From Arthrobacter sp. FW305-BF8 (GTDB lineage Bacteria; Actinomycetota; Actinomycetes; Actinomycetales; Micrococcaceae): a DNA stretch of 64,000 bases. Made by a program: the position numbers and the translations under genes. The stretch spans positions 62,001 to 126,000 of the forward strand of contig NZ_CP084561.1 in NCBI RefSeq assembly GCF_021789315.1. Direction: 5' to 3'. The notes beneath the pieces were generated by a model, which saw only the letters and a program-made list of their open reading frames with translations, was not told the origin of the DNA and searched no databases. Position 1 is the first letter of the stretch. Each line of letters opens with the position of its first letter. Below are positions 16,908 through 25,590 of this stretch, piece by piece.

Positions 16908-17125
16908 TAGATTTCACTCGGCATCTCCATGTTCCGAATCAGTGCAGCGCGCGCGGAAGCGCTGCGGACCTTCTCCCCAGCCGGAGGCTGCCGTGAGGGG
17001 CCAAGGGAAGGCTGGGGCAGACGGGTTGGGGGTGACGATCCGGCCCTGGTGCCAGGGGGTGCCTGTCTGACGTGCAGGGTGGGGAATGGGGTTTGCGGCC
17101 GATTATGCGTTTTTCGGCAAGCCTC

Positions 17126-17173
17126 TTGACCGCGGTTCGGGGAGCTGCTTATAGTCAGCTAAATCCATTTAGC
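17126..17173 (+). promoter_or_regulatory. Promoter and operator of the nine-gene metabolic operon
   Basis: TTGACC (17126-17131), an 18-bp spacer and TATAGT (17150-17155) are followed by GCTAAATCCATTTAGC (17158-17173), which differs from the site at 16852 in one central base. Co-regulation of importer and enzymes by one repressor is likely, with the LacI protein at 24560 the candidate. The rest of 16908-17317 has no gene. Confidence 0.75.
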
Positions 17174-17317
17174 AAGGCGATGGATCGAGCACCGCGAGCG
17201 AGAAGGCGCTCCAGGGCGCACGTGATCTGAAGCCATTAATGCCTGTTCTCCAGAGGTCACGGACCTGCGCCTTTTCCGTTTCACCCCCCACTTACCACTT
17301 GCCCTGAGGAGGGTTCA

Positions 17318-17605
17318 TTGAGTGTTTTGGAAGTTGCCCAACTGTCGATCAAGGACGGTTCAGAGGCCGCATTTGAGTCCGCGTTTTCGGAGGCGAAGCT
17401 CCTTATTGAAGCTGCTCCCGGCCACATTGAGTCCTCGCTGACCAGCTCGGCTTCGGCAGACGAATATGTGTTGCTCGTCTGGTGGCGGACTCTCGAGGAT
17501 CATGTCGAGAAATTCGTAGGATCCCCGGAGTTTTCGAAGTTCCAGGGCCTCATCGGTGAGTACCTCGCGGGAGAGCCGGCCGTAAAGCATTTTCAAGAAC
17601 TGTGA
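17318..17605 (+). CDS. ABM-domain monooxygenase-like protein
   Basis: A 95-aa single-domain protein of the antibiotic-biosynthesis-monooxygenase type (dimeric alpha-beta barrel). The pattern includes FESAFSEAKLLIEAAPGHI, YVLLVWWRTLEDHVEKFVGS and a C-terminal VKHFQEL. The start is TTG after GAGGAGG. It opens the plus-strand operon, 144 bp after the operator. Such domains act as cofactorless oxygenases, as isomerases or as stress-related proteins; which applies here is unknown. Confidence 0.75.
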   Translation: MSVLEVAQLSIKDGSEAAFESAFSEAKLLIEAAPGHIESSLTSSASADEYVLLVWWRTLEDHVEKFVGSPEFSKFQGLIGEYLAGEPAVKHFQEL

Positions 17606-17618
17606 AAGGAACAACGAC

Positions 17619-18251
17619 GTGAGCACTATTGCGATCATGGGCACAGGACTCATGGCAAGCGCCCTCGGTAAGGGCTGGACCAAGGCGGGACACCAGGTCC
17701 AGATCGGGTCCCGCTCCCCTGAAGCGGTTCAGAGCGCAGACCTGGGCTATGAGCCAGCGGTGGTAGGCGATTACCGCACCGCACTGGCGGGCAGCGACAC
17801 GGTCGTCCTGGCCATTCCCTTCACAGCTGTCGTCCCCTTTGTTGAGGAACACCAGGAAGCCCTGGCAGGAAAGACCATCATCGACATTTCCAACCCCTTC
17901 GACGCACTGCCGGGCAATGAACTGGCCGGCGCGGAGTACACGGCGAAGGCGCTGGGAACCACCGACGGTCTCGTTGCAGCCTTCAAAGACAACTTCGCGG
18001 CAACCGTCAATGCACCCGGCGCAGCGGACGGTAACCGCCCGGATGTGAAAATCGCTGGCGACGATGACGAAGCCAAAGCTGTAGTTGCAGCACTCGCGGC
18101 GGATTTGAACCATCGAGTGCTCGATTGCGGGCCGCTCCACAATGCACGGCTCATCGACAGCATGGTCTCACTCATGCTGATCCTGGACCGCACGTACACC
18201 GGTTTCACGATGAAGACCGGGTGGCGTTTCACCGGTCTGACCGAGAACTGA
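17619..18251 (+). CDS. NADP-binding protein of the F420-dependent NADP reductase family
   Basis: A 210-aa Rossmann protein. The motif MGTGLMASALGKGW at the N-terminus, IGSRSPEAV and the VLAIPF/ISNPFDALPG segments match predicted dinucleotide-binding enzymes related to NADPH:F420 oxidoreductase. GTG start, AAGGA eight bases upstream, 13 bp after the ABM gene. It may reduce or oxidise a pathway intermediate; F420 use is not evident from the sequence. Confidence 0.75.
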   Translation: MSTIAIMGTGLMASALGKGWTKAGHQVQIGSRSPEAVQSADLGYEPAVVGDYRTALAGSDTVVLAIPFTAVVPFVEEHQEALAGKTIIDISNPFDALPGNELAGAEYTAKALGTTDGLVAAFKDNFAATVNAPGAADGNRPDVKIAGDDDEAKAVVAALAADLNHRVLDCGPLHNARLIDSMVSLMLILDRTYTGFTMKTGWRFTGLTEN

Positions 18252-18275
18252 CCTCTAGCAGACACGAGATAAAGC

Positions 18276-18692
18276 ATGAATAGTTCCAACAGCGCAAACA
18301 CCGTAGAGTCCGTCGTCCTGCCGTGGGGCGTTGCGAAGTGGCTGATCACGGCAGACCAAGGGGCACAGATGTCTCTTGGCGAGGTGATCGTCCTCCCGGG
18401 CCAGTCGCACGAGTGGCACAATCACGAGGACAGCGACGAAGTGGTCTATGTCATTTCCGGACACGGCGCTTTCACTGTAGGCGAAGGTAACCGGATTCCC
18501 ATCGGCCCGGGAGACGCGATCCATATTCCCGTCGGCGTCTTCCATGACTCCCATAACACTGGCTGGGCACCTCTGCATCTGCTGGTGATGTACAGCCCCG
18601 GCGGGCCCGAAGGCACGACTCCGGAAAACGCCCACGAGCTGGTACCTGCAGGAGCACCCCTGACCATGCGCACATCAGTGGAAGAAGCATGA
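18276..18692 (+). CDS. Cupin-domain protein
   Basis: A 138-aa single cupin. The metal-binding pattern is visible as SHEWHNHEDSDEVVYVISGHG (first motif with His, His and Glu) and PVGVFHDSHN (second motif His). Its stop overlaps the start of the amidohydrolase gene. In sugar operons such cupins are often isomerases, epimerases or lyases acting on keto sugars; the reaction here is unknown. Confidence 0.8.
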   Translation: MNSSNSANTVESVVLPWGVAKWLITADQGAQMSLGEVIVLPGQSHEWHNHEDSDEVVYVISGHGAFTVGEGNRIPIGPGDAIHIPVGVFHDSHNTGWAPLHLLVMYSPGGPEGTTPENAHELVPAGAPLTMRTSVEEA

Positions 18693-19537
18693 CGGCGGCC
18701 CAGGCCCGCGGCGCTGAATCAGCAGGAATCATGATGCGCCGAAGCATCGATGTCCACGCACACATCGGCAAGACCGTGGCGAACAACATCGGCCAGACGG
18801 TGGAACAGATGATCCGAAGCATGGACGCTGCCGGCGTAACAGAATCCTTGTTGTCCCCGGCAGCAGCGGACCGTCAGGCCGAAGGCATCGTTAACACGCG
18901 GCGCATGAACGACATTGTCGCCGAGGCGGTCAGGGATCACCCGGAACGTTTCCCTGCCGGGCTCGGCCTGGTTGAACCCAGGCACGAGGAACTGGCCGTC
19001 ACGGAGCTCCTCCGATTGCTCGATGACCTGGGTTTGGCCGGCATCTCTGTCCATCCAATGCTGGAAGGCTACTACCTGGACGTCCCCCTGCGGGTGGATC
19101 CACTATTTGAGGTCCTGGACGACCGGCGGGCCCTGTGCCTCATGCATTGCTCTCCCGATCCCGGCTCGGGGGAGTCACCACGGGCCGTGCGCGTGGCTGC
19201 CAGCAAGTTCCCGAACGTAACGATCTTTCTCGGCCATGCGTTCCTCACCCCGCAGCAGCAGGCGGAGGCGGTCGAAATAGTCAAGGATCTGCCCAACGTA
19301 TTTTTCGACGTGGCCTACCAGTCGGACCCGCGGATGACCGAGTCCCTTGTCTCGGCGGTGGGCAGCGAACGCGTCGTTTTCGGGAGCGACGCACCTTTCT
19401 ACGACCTTGGCAAGGTACTGCAGTCCGTCCTTAACGCCAACATCACGGACACGGAAAAAGACAACATCCTCTTCCGCAACGTCCAAAAAGTCCTCGACGC
19501 GCGTGCACAGCTGCACCGCGGGTCGCTGATCAAGTAA
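18689..19537 (+). CDS. Amidohydrolase-family (amidohydrolase 2) TIM-barrel hydrolase
   Basis: A metal-dependent hydrolase of up to 282 aa. DVHAHIG supplies the HxH metal ligands at the end of strand 1, HPMLEGYYLD, IFLGHAF and VFGSDAPFYD are the later strand motifs, the last with the catalytic Asp. ATG 18689 overlaps the cupin stop; a start at 18731 or 18734 after AGGA is also plausible and closer to the first strand. Relatives include lactonases and decarboxylases such as ACMSD and PDC hydrolase. A lactonase step after a Gfo/Idh/MocA oxidation would fit the operon. Confidence 0.8.
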   Translation: MTAAQARGAESAGIMMRRSIDVHAHIGKTVANNIGQTVEQMIRSMDAAGVTESLLSPAAADRQAEGIVNTRRMNDIVAEAVRDHPERFPAGLGLVEPRHEELAVTELLRLLDDLGLAGISVHPMLEGYYLDVPLRVDPLFEVLDDRRALCLMHCSPDPGSGESPRAVRVAASKFPNVTIFLGHAFLTPQQQAEAVEIVKDLPNVFFDVAYQSDPRMTESLVSAVGSERVVFGSDAPFYDLGKVLQSVLNANITDTEKDNILFRNVQKVLDARAQLHRGSLIK

Positions 19538-19548
19538 GAGAGACAACC

Positions 19549-20673
19549 ATGTCAGAAAAAAACCCAGTCCGGCTCGGCGTGATCGGAGCCGGCTACATTG
19601 CCGGCGTCCACGGCGTCGCAGCAGCAGGCATCCAAGACGAACTGCAGATCGTAGCGGCCGCCGATGAAAACCTTCAGGCCGCCGAAGCGATAGTTGCCAA
19701 GTACGGGTGGGGCAAGGCCTACGGCAACGTTGCAGCGATGCTCGCTTCCGAACAGCTGGACGGCGTCATTATCGCCACCTGGCCCAGCACGCACCTGGAA
19801 CTGATCCGCCAGTGCGTTGCAGCAGGTATCCGGTATGTCCTCTGCGAAAAGCCCTTCGTCCTCACCGGGGCCGAAGCACTCGAAGTATGGACCCTGGCCA
19901 AAGAAACCGGTGCCATCATCACCGAAGCCTTCATGTACCGCCACCACCCTGCCATCACACGGATTGACCGGCTACTGGCCGCCGGCGAGCTGGGCAAGCT
20001 TGACCACGTGCGCGCCAGCTTCACCTACGTGAACCTGGCATCCGAACTGGGCATCGATCCGAACGACCCGAACCGTCCGTGGCGGTTCCGCGCGGACCAG
20101 GGCGGCGGCGCGCTCTACGACATCGGCGCATATGCCATCAATGCCTGCACACACGTAGCAGGTGCCGTGCCGACACGCGTCGCCGCCTTCGGCCGCGCGA
20201 AGAACGTTTTCGGCACCAGCGACAAGATCATTGGCCTCATCGATTACGCAAACGACACCGTCGGAATGATCGAGGCCAGCGAAATTTCCGATTCCACCCA
20301 GGAACTGCAGATTTCAGGGGACAAGGGGACGCTTTATCTGCCCTTCACCTGGACGATCTATGACGAGACAGAAATCTCAATCCGCCGGGCCATCCCGACC
20401 AGCCATAGGGACCCAGAACGGATCTTCAGGACCCTGGAGGACCGGTATGCCATTGCTAAGTCAAACGCCTTCCAGGATCAGTTGCTCAACGTTGCCGACG
20501 TCGTCCGAAATGATGCGAAGCCGCGCGTAGGCCTGGCTGAGACCGTCATCAACACGGTCACGATGGAAGCGCTGGCCCGCAGCCTGAACGAGCGGGAAGA
20601 AATTGACGTAGTGGTCCCCGACGATGTGACTGAGGCCTTCCTGAAGGCCAAAGCCGGGCAGCCGGGCATCTGA
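19549..20673 (+). CDS. Gfo/Idh/MocA-family oxidoreductase
   Basis: A 374-aa NAD(P)-dependent dehydrogenase: GVIGAGYIAGVHG Rossmann motif at the N-terminus, CEKPFVLTG with the family's catalytic Lys near residue 103, and GGGALYDIGAYAINA around 185. An AGAGA ribosome site precedes the ATG. It is not especially close to the two oxidoreductases of modules A and B. It probably oxidises the imported sugar or polyol; a lactone product would suit the amidohydrolase next to it. Confidence 0.85.
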   Translation: MSEKNPVRLGVIGAGYIAGVHGVAAAGIQDELQIVAAADENLQAAEAIVAKYGWGKAYGNVAAMLASEQLDGVIIATWPSTHLELIRQCVAAGIRYVLCEKPFVLTGAEALEVWTLAKETGAIITEAFMYRHHPAITRIDRLLAAGELGKLDHVRASFTYVNLASELGIDPNDPNRPWRFRADQGGGALYDIGAYAINACTHVAGAVPTRVAAFGRAKNVFGTSDKIIGLIDYANDTVGMIEASEISDSTQELQISGDKGTLYLPFTWTIYDETEISIRRAIPTSHRDPERIFRTLEDRYAIAKSNAFQDQLLNVADVVRNDAKPRVGLAETVINTVTMEALARSLNEREEIDVVVPDDVTEAFLKAKAGQPGI

Positions 20674-20675
20674 CG

Positions 20676-21476
20676 ATGGGGGATAAGGAAGTGTTGCCCT
20701 TCTGGCTGGGCACTTCTTGGAAGATGAACAAGACCCTGGGCGAGTCAGCGCGATACGCGGCACATCTCAGGGAGTACGTGAGCAGTTCCGCCAAGAACGG
20801 AAGGGAATACTTCCTTATCCCACCGCACACCGCCCTAGCGACAGTGGCCGCCGAGCTGAACGGCAGCAACATCCACGTCGGTGCCCAAAACATTCACCAC
20901 GAAGACAACGGAGCACACACCGGCGACATATCTGCAGAAATGGTCGCAGACGCCGGTGCTGTGATCATCGAAATCGGCCACCAGGAACGCCGCCGGGATC
21001 ACCAAGAAACCGACGCCCTCATCAACAAAAAAGTACTGCGCTCCCTCGCCTGGTGTCTGCGGCCCCTGGTGTGCATCGGCGACACAGCGGAGGACCGCCA
21101 CTACGGAACTCACCTGGAGGCCGTGCGCCGCCAGGTAAAAATCGCACTCAACGGCCTGACCGCAGATGACCTGGAAAGCGTGCTCCTGGCCTACGAGCCC
21201 GCGTGGTCGATAGGGATCAATGGAATTCCTGCCACACCGGAGCAGATAGCCGAAATGCACTCCACCGTGCAGGCGACGCTGATCGAACTCTACGGCCCTG
21301 CACCCGGGCTGTGTGTTCCCGTGCTGTACGGCGGAAGCGTCACCGCCGACAACGCAGCCAACCTCGCCCTGGTGCCTGGCGTCCACGGTCTTTTCGTTGG
21401 CCGGGCAGCACTTCACGTCGAAAACTTCATCAGCATCAGCGACGCACTCAACACCACAACCGCTTCTCAGAGATAG
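20676..21476 (+). CDS. Triosephosphate-isomerase-family protein, probably a tetrulose-phosphate isomerase
   Basis: A 266-aa TIM-barrel isomerase. TSWKMN holds the family Asn/Lys, EIGHQERR the electrophilic His (usual SHSER is changed to GHQER), LAYEPAWSIG the catalytic Glu, and LYGGSV the phosphate loop. The GHQER change and the extra length separate it from housekeeping TpiA and resemble EryH/LerI-type L-erythrulose-phosphate isomerases. An RpiB homologue, the partner enzyme in erythritol catabolism, lies in the same operon. It starts 3 bp after the dehydrogenase gene. Confidence 0.8.
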   Translation: MGDKEVLPFWLGTSWKMNKTLGESARYAAHLREYVSSSAKNGREYFLIPPHTALATVAAELNGSNIHVGAQNIHHEDNGAHTGDISAEMVADAGAVIIEIGHQERRRDHQETDALINKKVLRSLAWCLRPLVCIGDTAEDRHYGTHLEAVRRQVKIALNGLTADDLESVLLAYEPAWSIGINGIPATPEQIAEMHSTVQATLIELYGPAPGLCVPVLYGGSVTADNAANLALVPGVHGLFVGRAALHVENFISISDALNTTTASQR

Positions 21477-21489
21477 GCAGATAAACAAT

Positions 21490-22326
21490 ATGGCCGCCAT
21501 GACAAGACAGCAGATCCGCGACAGGTTTACCGCCAAGGTCGCCCAGCGCAGCCCTCTCATCCTCGGTGGTGCCGGAATCGGGCTGGTCGCCAAAGCAGCC
21601 GACCGGGCAGGGATTGACGCCCTGATGGCCTATAACACCGGACCGTTCAGGATGGACGGGCACGGCTCCCTTTCCGGATACCTCGCATACGGCGACTCAA
21701 ACGGCATGACGCTGCAGCTCGCCCAGCACATCCTTCCCGTGGTGAAGACAGCCCCCGTCATTGCGGGAATCGGCGCCGCAGACCCCTACCGCAACACGGA
21801 TCAACTCATCACCGCCCTCATGGACGCCGGATACTCCGGCATCACGAACGTCCCGACCGCCGGCATCTACGACGGGACCTTCCGGCAGCACATTGACGCC
21901 ACGGGTCTTGGCTACTCCAAGGAAATCGAGCTGATCGCCGAATGTGACCGCCGCGATATCTTCACGGTTGCGTACGCCTTCACGCCGGAGGAGGCCGCCG
22001 CCATGGCGACCGCAGGCGCAGATGTCATTGGCGCTCATGTGGGTCTGACCATGGGCGGGTTCATCGGCGCCAGTGACGTACCGGACCTGATGGAGGCCAG
22101 CGAACGTGTCGCTGCGATGACCGCAGCAGCCAAGGCGGCCCGCCCGGATGTATGGGTGGTGGCACACGGCGGGCCCTTCGATGAACCCGAGAACGTTCAG
22201 GCTGTTTACGACCGAGTCGACGTCGACGGGTTCCTGGGAGCATCGAGCATTGAGCGTTTGCCGGTAGAAAAGGCCATCACGGAGACAGTTGAGGCTTTTC
22301 GGTCCCTGAAGCTTCGAGAGCGGTAA
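21490..22326 (+). CDS. Phosphoenolpyruvate-hydrolase-like TIM-barrel protein
   Basis: A ~278-aa protein matching my memory of the PEP hydrolase-like family (Pfam PF09370). Motifs include LILGGAGIGLVAKAADRAG, AYNTGPFRMDGHGSLSG, GITNVPTAG, GADVIGAHVGLTMGG and GFLGASSIERLPVE. I place the start at ATG 21490; the frame from 21313 overlaps the isomerase gene. It is immediately followed by a UPF0261 gene. In the plant Tm-1 protein a UPF0261 domain is fused to such a TIM barrel, so the two proteins probably work together. The reaction is unknown. Confidence 0.75.
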   Translation: MAAMTRQQIRDRFTAKVAQRSPLILGGAGIGLVAKAADRAGIDALMAYNTGPFRMDGHGSLSGYLAYGDSNGMTLQLAQHILPVVKTAPVIAGIGAADPYRNTDQLITALMDAGYSGITNVPTAGIYDGTFRQHIDATGLGYSKEIELIAECDRRDIFTVAYAFTPEEAAAMATAGADVIGAHVGLTMGGFIGASDVPDLMEASERVAAMTAAAKAARPDVWVVAHGGPFDEPENVQAVYDRVDVDGFLGASSIERLPVEKAITETVEAFRSLKLRER

Positions 22327-22329
22327 ACG

Positions 22330-23634
22330 GTGCCAACGGCCGTACTTATAGGCACGCTCGACACCAAGGGCCGCGAATACGCTTTCGTGCAAGAACGGCT
22401 CCATGAGGCGGGAATCGACGTAGTCGTCATTGATGTCAGCGTCTTGGGAACAAGCTCGGGCATTACGCCCGACGTCACCGCCGAGGAGGTCTGCGAAGCC
22501 GGGGGCGCCAGACTGGAGGACTTGAGGCTCGGCCGGGAGGGCACGGACGCGCGGGCTGTTGCCATCGAGACTATGACCCGCGGGGCCGCCTGCCTGCTGC
22601 GCAAGCTCGCCGACGAAGGACGCTGTGACGGGGTGCTCGGTCTTGGGGGCTCGGGCGGCAGTGCTCTGATCAGCGGTGCCATGCGGGCGCTTCCCTTGGG
22701 AGTACCCAAAATTCTCGTTTCGACAATGGCTTCGGGCGATGTCGGCGCTTACGTCGGGTCGAGCGATCTTTGCATCATGCACTCGGTCACCGACATTGCG
22801 GGCCTGAACCGTATCTCGAAACCCATACTGGCCAACGCTGCCGGCGCCCTTGCTGGAATGCTCACTTCTCGTAAGCGCCCGGTCCTGGCCGCACCCGAAA
22901 AACCGGCCGTTGGTGTGACGATGCTCGGTGTTACCACACCAGGGGTCCTACGCGTCATTGAGCGCCTTGATGCCGCCGGTTTCGAGCCGATCGTTTTCCA
23001 TGCAGTGGGCTCCGGCGGAAAAGCACTCGAAAATCTCCTGGAACAGGGGGTCATTACTGGAGTCGTTGATTACACGGTGAAGGAACTGACAGACGAGACA
23101 TACGGAGGGATTTTCCGCGCCGGCCCGGACCGCCTTCGAACAGCAGGACGAAAAGGATTCCCCCAGGTTGTCGTACCCGGCGCCGTGGAGGTGCTGAACT
23201 TCGGAGCCCTTGCGACGGTACCTCAGGAGTATAGAGATGGAAGCCGGCCGCTCCTCCAACACAACGCGGAGGTTACGGCCGTGCGAATCAATGCCGGGGA
23301 ACTGATGGATGTTGCAGGAATACTGGCGGAGCACCTCAACCAGGCCACAGGCCCTGCGTGCGTGGTCATTCCGGCTAAGGGCTTCGACAGCTACGCCGTG
23401 GAGGGAGGCCCCTTCGAAGACCCCGCTGCGGACGCGTCCTTCGTCCTCGAACTCGAGAGACGGCTTCGTCCCGGCATCGAAGTCGTTACCGCTGCCACGC
23501 ACGCGAACGATCCGGTTTTCGCCGATCTGGTAGCAGATGCTTTCATACGCATCGCACGGCCGGTGTCATCGGCTGCAACCGCTCCTGCGGTGAGAAAGGA
23601 AGAGCAATGGATAAACAAACTGGCTGGCGAATAA
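22330..23634 (+). CDS. UPF0261 / Tm-1-like ATP-binding protein
   Basis: A 434-aa protein of the Tm-1-like ATP-binding family. Recognisable segments are the N-terminal LIGTLDTKGREYAFVQERL, GVLGLGGSGGSALISGAMR, a nucleotide-binding-like STMASGDVGAYVGSSD, GVTTPGVLRVIERL and FHAVGSGGKALENLL. Start is GTG 22330, three bases after the preceding stop, and the end overlaps the RpiB gene by 28 bp. The tight packing with the PEP-hydrolase-like gene mirrors the two-domain plant Tm-1 protein. The biochemical role is not established to my knowledge; an ATP-dependent step on a phosphorylated intermediate is a guess. Confidence 0.85.
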   Translation: MPTAVLIGTLDTKGREYAFVQERLHEAGIDVVVIDVSVLGTSSGITPDVTAEEVCEAGGARLEDLRLGREGTDARAVAIETMTRGAACLLRKLADEGRCDGVLGLGGSGGSALISGAMRALPLGVPKILVSTMASGDVGAYVGSSDLCIMHSVTDIAGLNRISKPILANAAGALAGMLTSRKRPVLAAPEKPAVGVTMLGVTTPGVLRVIERLDAAGFEPIVFHAVGSGGKALENLLEQGVITGVVDYTVKELTDETYGGIFRAGPDRLRTAGRKGFPQVVVPGAVEVLNFGALATVPQEYRDGSRPLLQHNAEVTAVRINAGELMDVAGILAEHLNQATGPACVVIPAKGFDSYAVEGGPFEDPAADASFVLELERRLRPGIEVVTAATHANDPVFADLVADAFIRIARPVSSAATAPAVRKEEQWINKLAGE

Positions 23635-24092
23635 TCGTCGGAGCAGATGAGGCCGGGCTTCAGTACAAAGACAGGATCCTCAAGGACCTGCAAAGCGATC
23701 CACGAGTGGCTTCCGTCTCTGACCTCAGTATCCACGACGGCCCAGGAACCCCTTACCCCCAGGTAGGGATAAAAGCCGCGACCGCCATCCTGGAAGGACG
23801 GGCAGACAGGGCAGTGCTTATTTGCGGAACGGGCATCGGCATGGCCATCAGCGCCAACAAGGTTCGGGGCGTACGTGCGACCACGGTCGCGGACAGCTTC
23901 AGCTGCGAAAGATCCGTCCTGTCCAACGACTGCCAGGTAATCGCACTGGGCCAGCGCGTCATAGGACTGGAACTTGCCCGCCGGCTCGTATCGGAATGGC
24001 TTGATTACAAGTTTGACAGCTCCAGCCCCTCCCGACAGAAAGTCGCCCTTATCGAGGACTTCGAAGCATGTGGCGGACCAGCAAATCAGTAG
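23607..24092 (+). CDS. RpiB-family isomerase, probably tetrulose-4-phosphate isomerase
   Basis: A 161-aa RpiB/LacAB-family sugar phosphate isomerase. It shows GADEAGLQYKDRI at the N-terminus, a DGPGTPYPQVG segment in place of the usual Tyr/Pro motif, and the active-site loop ICGTGIGMAISANKVRGVRA with the catalytic Cys. AAGGAAG precedes the ATG. Relatives include DerI/EryI, which turn erythrulose 4-phosphate into erythrose 4-phosphate for the pentose phosphate pathway. With the TPI-like gene it points to a four-carbon sugar phosphate. It is the last gene before a strong hairpin. Confidence 0.85.
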   Translation: MDKQTGWRIIVGADEAGLQYKDRILKDLQSDPRVASVSDLSIHDGPGTPYPQVGIKAATAILEGRADRAVLICGTGIGMAISANKVRGVRATTVADSFSCERSVLSNDCQVIALGQRVIGLELARRLVSEWLDYKFDSSSPSRQKVALIEDFEACGGPANQ

Positions 24093-24365
24093 CACAACTG
24101 CGGGCCATCCGGCAGTTCATCGTCGGTGAGACGGCGGGCCGCACCAGGAGAGCCGCGCCCACCGGCAGAACAACGACGACGGGGCGCGCGGAGTAGAGAC
24201 CGCCTAGCAATATGGTCCCCGCCGCTGCCCGTGGGTGCGGAGCCGGCGTTGCTAGTTCATTCAGCGGCCGCCAAAGTAAGTGCCGCCGGACCCGGCTCTC
24301 CGACGCGACCAGCAGCACGACACGGCGAAACGAAACCCTGCAGTGATGGCGAGAGGATGCGGTTC

Positions 24366-24411
24366 GCGGCGCCTCGGCCCGGGAAGGAGTGGCCCACGGC
24401 CGAGGCGCCGC
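24366..24411. terminator. 14-bp GC-rich hairpin
   Basis: GCGGCGCCTCGGCC (24366-24379) pairs with 24398-24411 around an 18-nt loop. It follows the RpiB gene by ~275 bp and precedes the LacI promoter region, so it probably ends the metabolic operon. The rest of 24093-24559 has no gene. Confidence 0.6.
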
Positions 24412-24452
24412 ATCTTAAGCTTCCTTTCCACAGGCATGGGCGCGCTAACTGT

Positions 24453-24468
24453 GGTAAATGGGTTTAGC
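24453..24468. promoter_or_regulatory. Third operator-like site, upstream of LacI
   Basis: GGTAAATGGGTTTAGC resembles the operators at 16852 and 17158 (GCTAAATSCATTTAGC), keeping TAAAT and TTTAGC. TACACT follows closely and could be a -10 element. The site would allow autoregulation of the LacI gene at 24560. Confidence 0.5.
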
Positions 24469-24559
24469 TTACACTGGTGTTAGCCGGGCGTTGGGTACGA
24501 GGTGTAACGTCACCGCTGCATCTACAGGATAAATTCGACGCCGCACAGGAGATTGTGAA

Positions 24560-25588
24560 ATGAAGGTACGCCGGCGGCCCAGCATCCGGGACATCGCGGA
24601 CGCGGCGGGCGTTTCACCCGCGACCGTGTCACTCGCGCTGAACAACGTTCGCGGTGCGAGGATCGCTGACGCGACCCGTCTCAAGGTGGAGAAAATCGCT
24701 GCGGAGCTAGGTTACGCCCCCAACGGGCTGGCTCAGGCATTGCGTACGAACCGCTCCCACACTCTGGCTCTTATCAGCGAGGAAATCGCTACAGTTCCAT
24801 ATGCCGGCCGTCTCATCCGTGGCGCCCAGGAAGCAGCTTCCAAACACGGTTGGATAATGCTGATCATGAGTACGGGGGGAGCAAAGGACGTAGAAGAGAG
24901 AGAAATCGAGGCAGTCTGGCGGCACCAGGTGGACGGCGTAATCTACGCCGATACAGCACACCGCTTTCTCGAGATACCTGAGGCTTTGAATGGAAAGCCC
25001 GTATTCCTAGCGAACGCAGAGGCCACACAGGGTGACTTCTGGTCCGTGTTTCCTGACGAGATCCAGGGCGGGTATATAGCAACCCGTGAACTTATCGATG
25101 CAGGTCACAGGGGGATCGGATTCGTCAGCACAGCAATGGACATACCGGCGCGCTCCGGCAGGCTCCAAGGGTACCGAACGGCGCTGGAGGAGTCCGGCAT
25201 TCGTTTTGACCCAAACCTGGTCATCGAAGAGGCGTCCTCGTTCGCGGAGGACGGCTACCGGGGGACTCTCAGCCTCTTCTCGAGAAAGAAAAGGCCAACG
25301 GCCATCTTCTGCTTCAATGACCGCATGGCTATGGGAGCTTACCGCGCCGCCGCGGAACTGGGCCTACTGATTCCGAGGGACTTATCCGTAGTGGGCTTCG
25401 ATAATCAGGAAATTGTAGCTGAGGCCCTGTCGCCGCAGCTGACTACGGTGGCCCTTCCCTACTACGAGATGGGGGCAATGGCAGTGGAAGCAGCGATCGC
25501 GGAACTTCAGGACGGCCCCACGGGCAAGAACCCCGGAGCTATCCCAAACACTCTCATCAAACGTGATTCCGTGGCGTTGGTCCGATAA
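24560..25588 (+). CDS. LacI-family regulator of the divergent tetrulose-type regulon
   Basis: A 342-aa LacI protein: HTH IRDIADAAGVSPATVSLALN, hinge region LAQALRTNRSHTLALISEE, and a sugar-binding core with FCFNDRMAMGAYRAAAELG and LSVVGFDNQE. AGGAG lies eight bases before ATG. The matching operators at both divergent promoters and one before its own start make it the likely repressor of 13551-24092. It is closely similar to the LacI protein at 29719, so part of this region may derive from a fructan-type cluster. Confidence 0.9.
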   Translation: MKVRRRPSIRDIADAAGVSPATVSLALNNVRGARIADATRLKVEKIAAELGYAPNGLAQALRTNRSHTLALISEEIATVPYAGRLIRGAQEAASKHGWIMLIMSTGGAKDVEEREIEAVWRHQVDGVIYADTAHRFLEIPEALNGKPVFLANAEATQGDFWSVFPDEIQGGYIATRELIDAGHRGIGFVSTAMDIPARSGRLQGYRTALEESGIRFDPNLVIEEASSFAEDGYRGTLSLFSRKKRPTAIFCFNDRMAMGAYRAAAELGLLIPRDLSVVGFDNQEIVAEALSPQLTTVALPYYEMGAMAVEAAIAELQDGPTGKNPGAIPNTLIKRDSVALVR

Positions 25589-25590
25589 GC

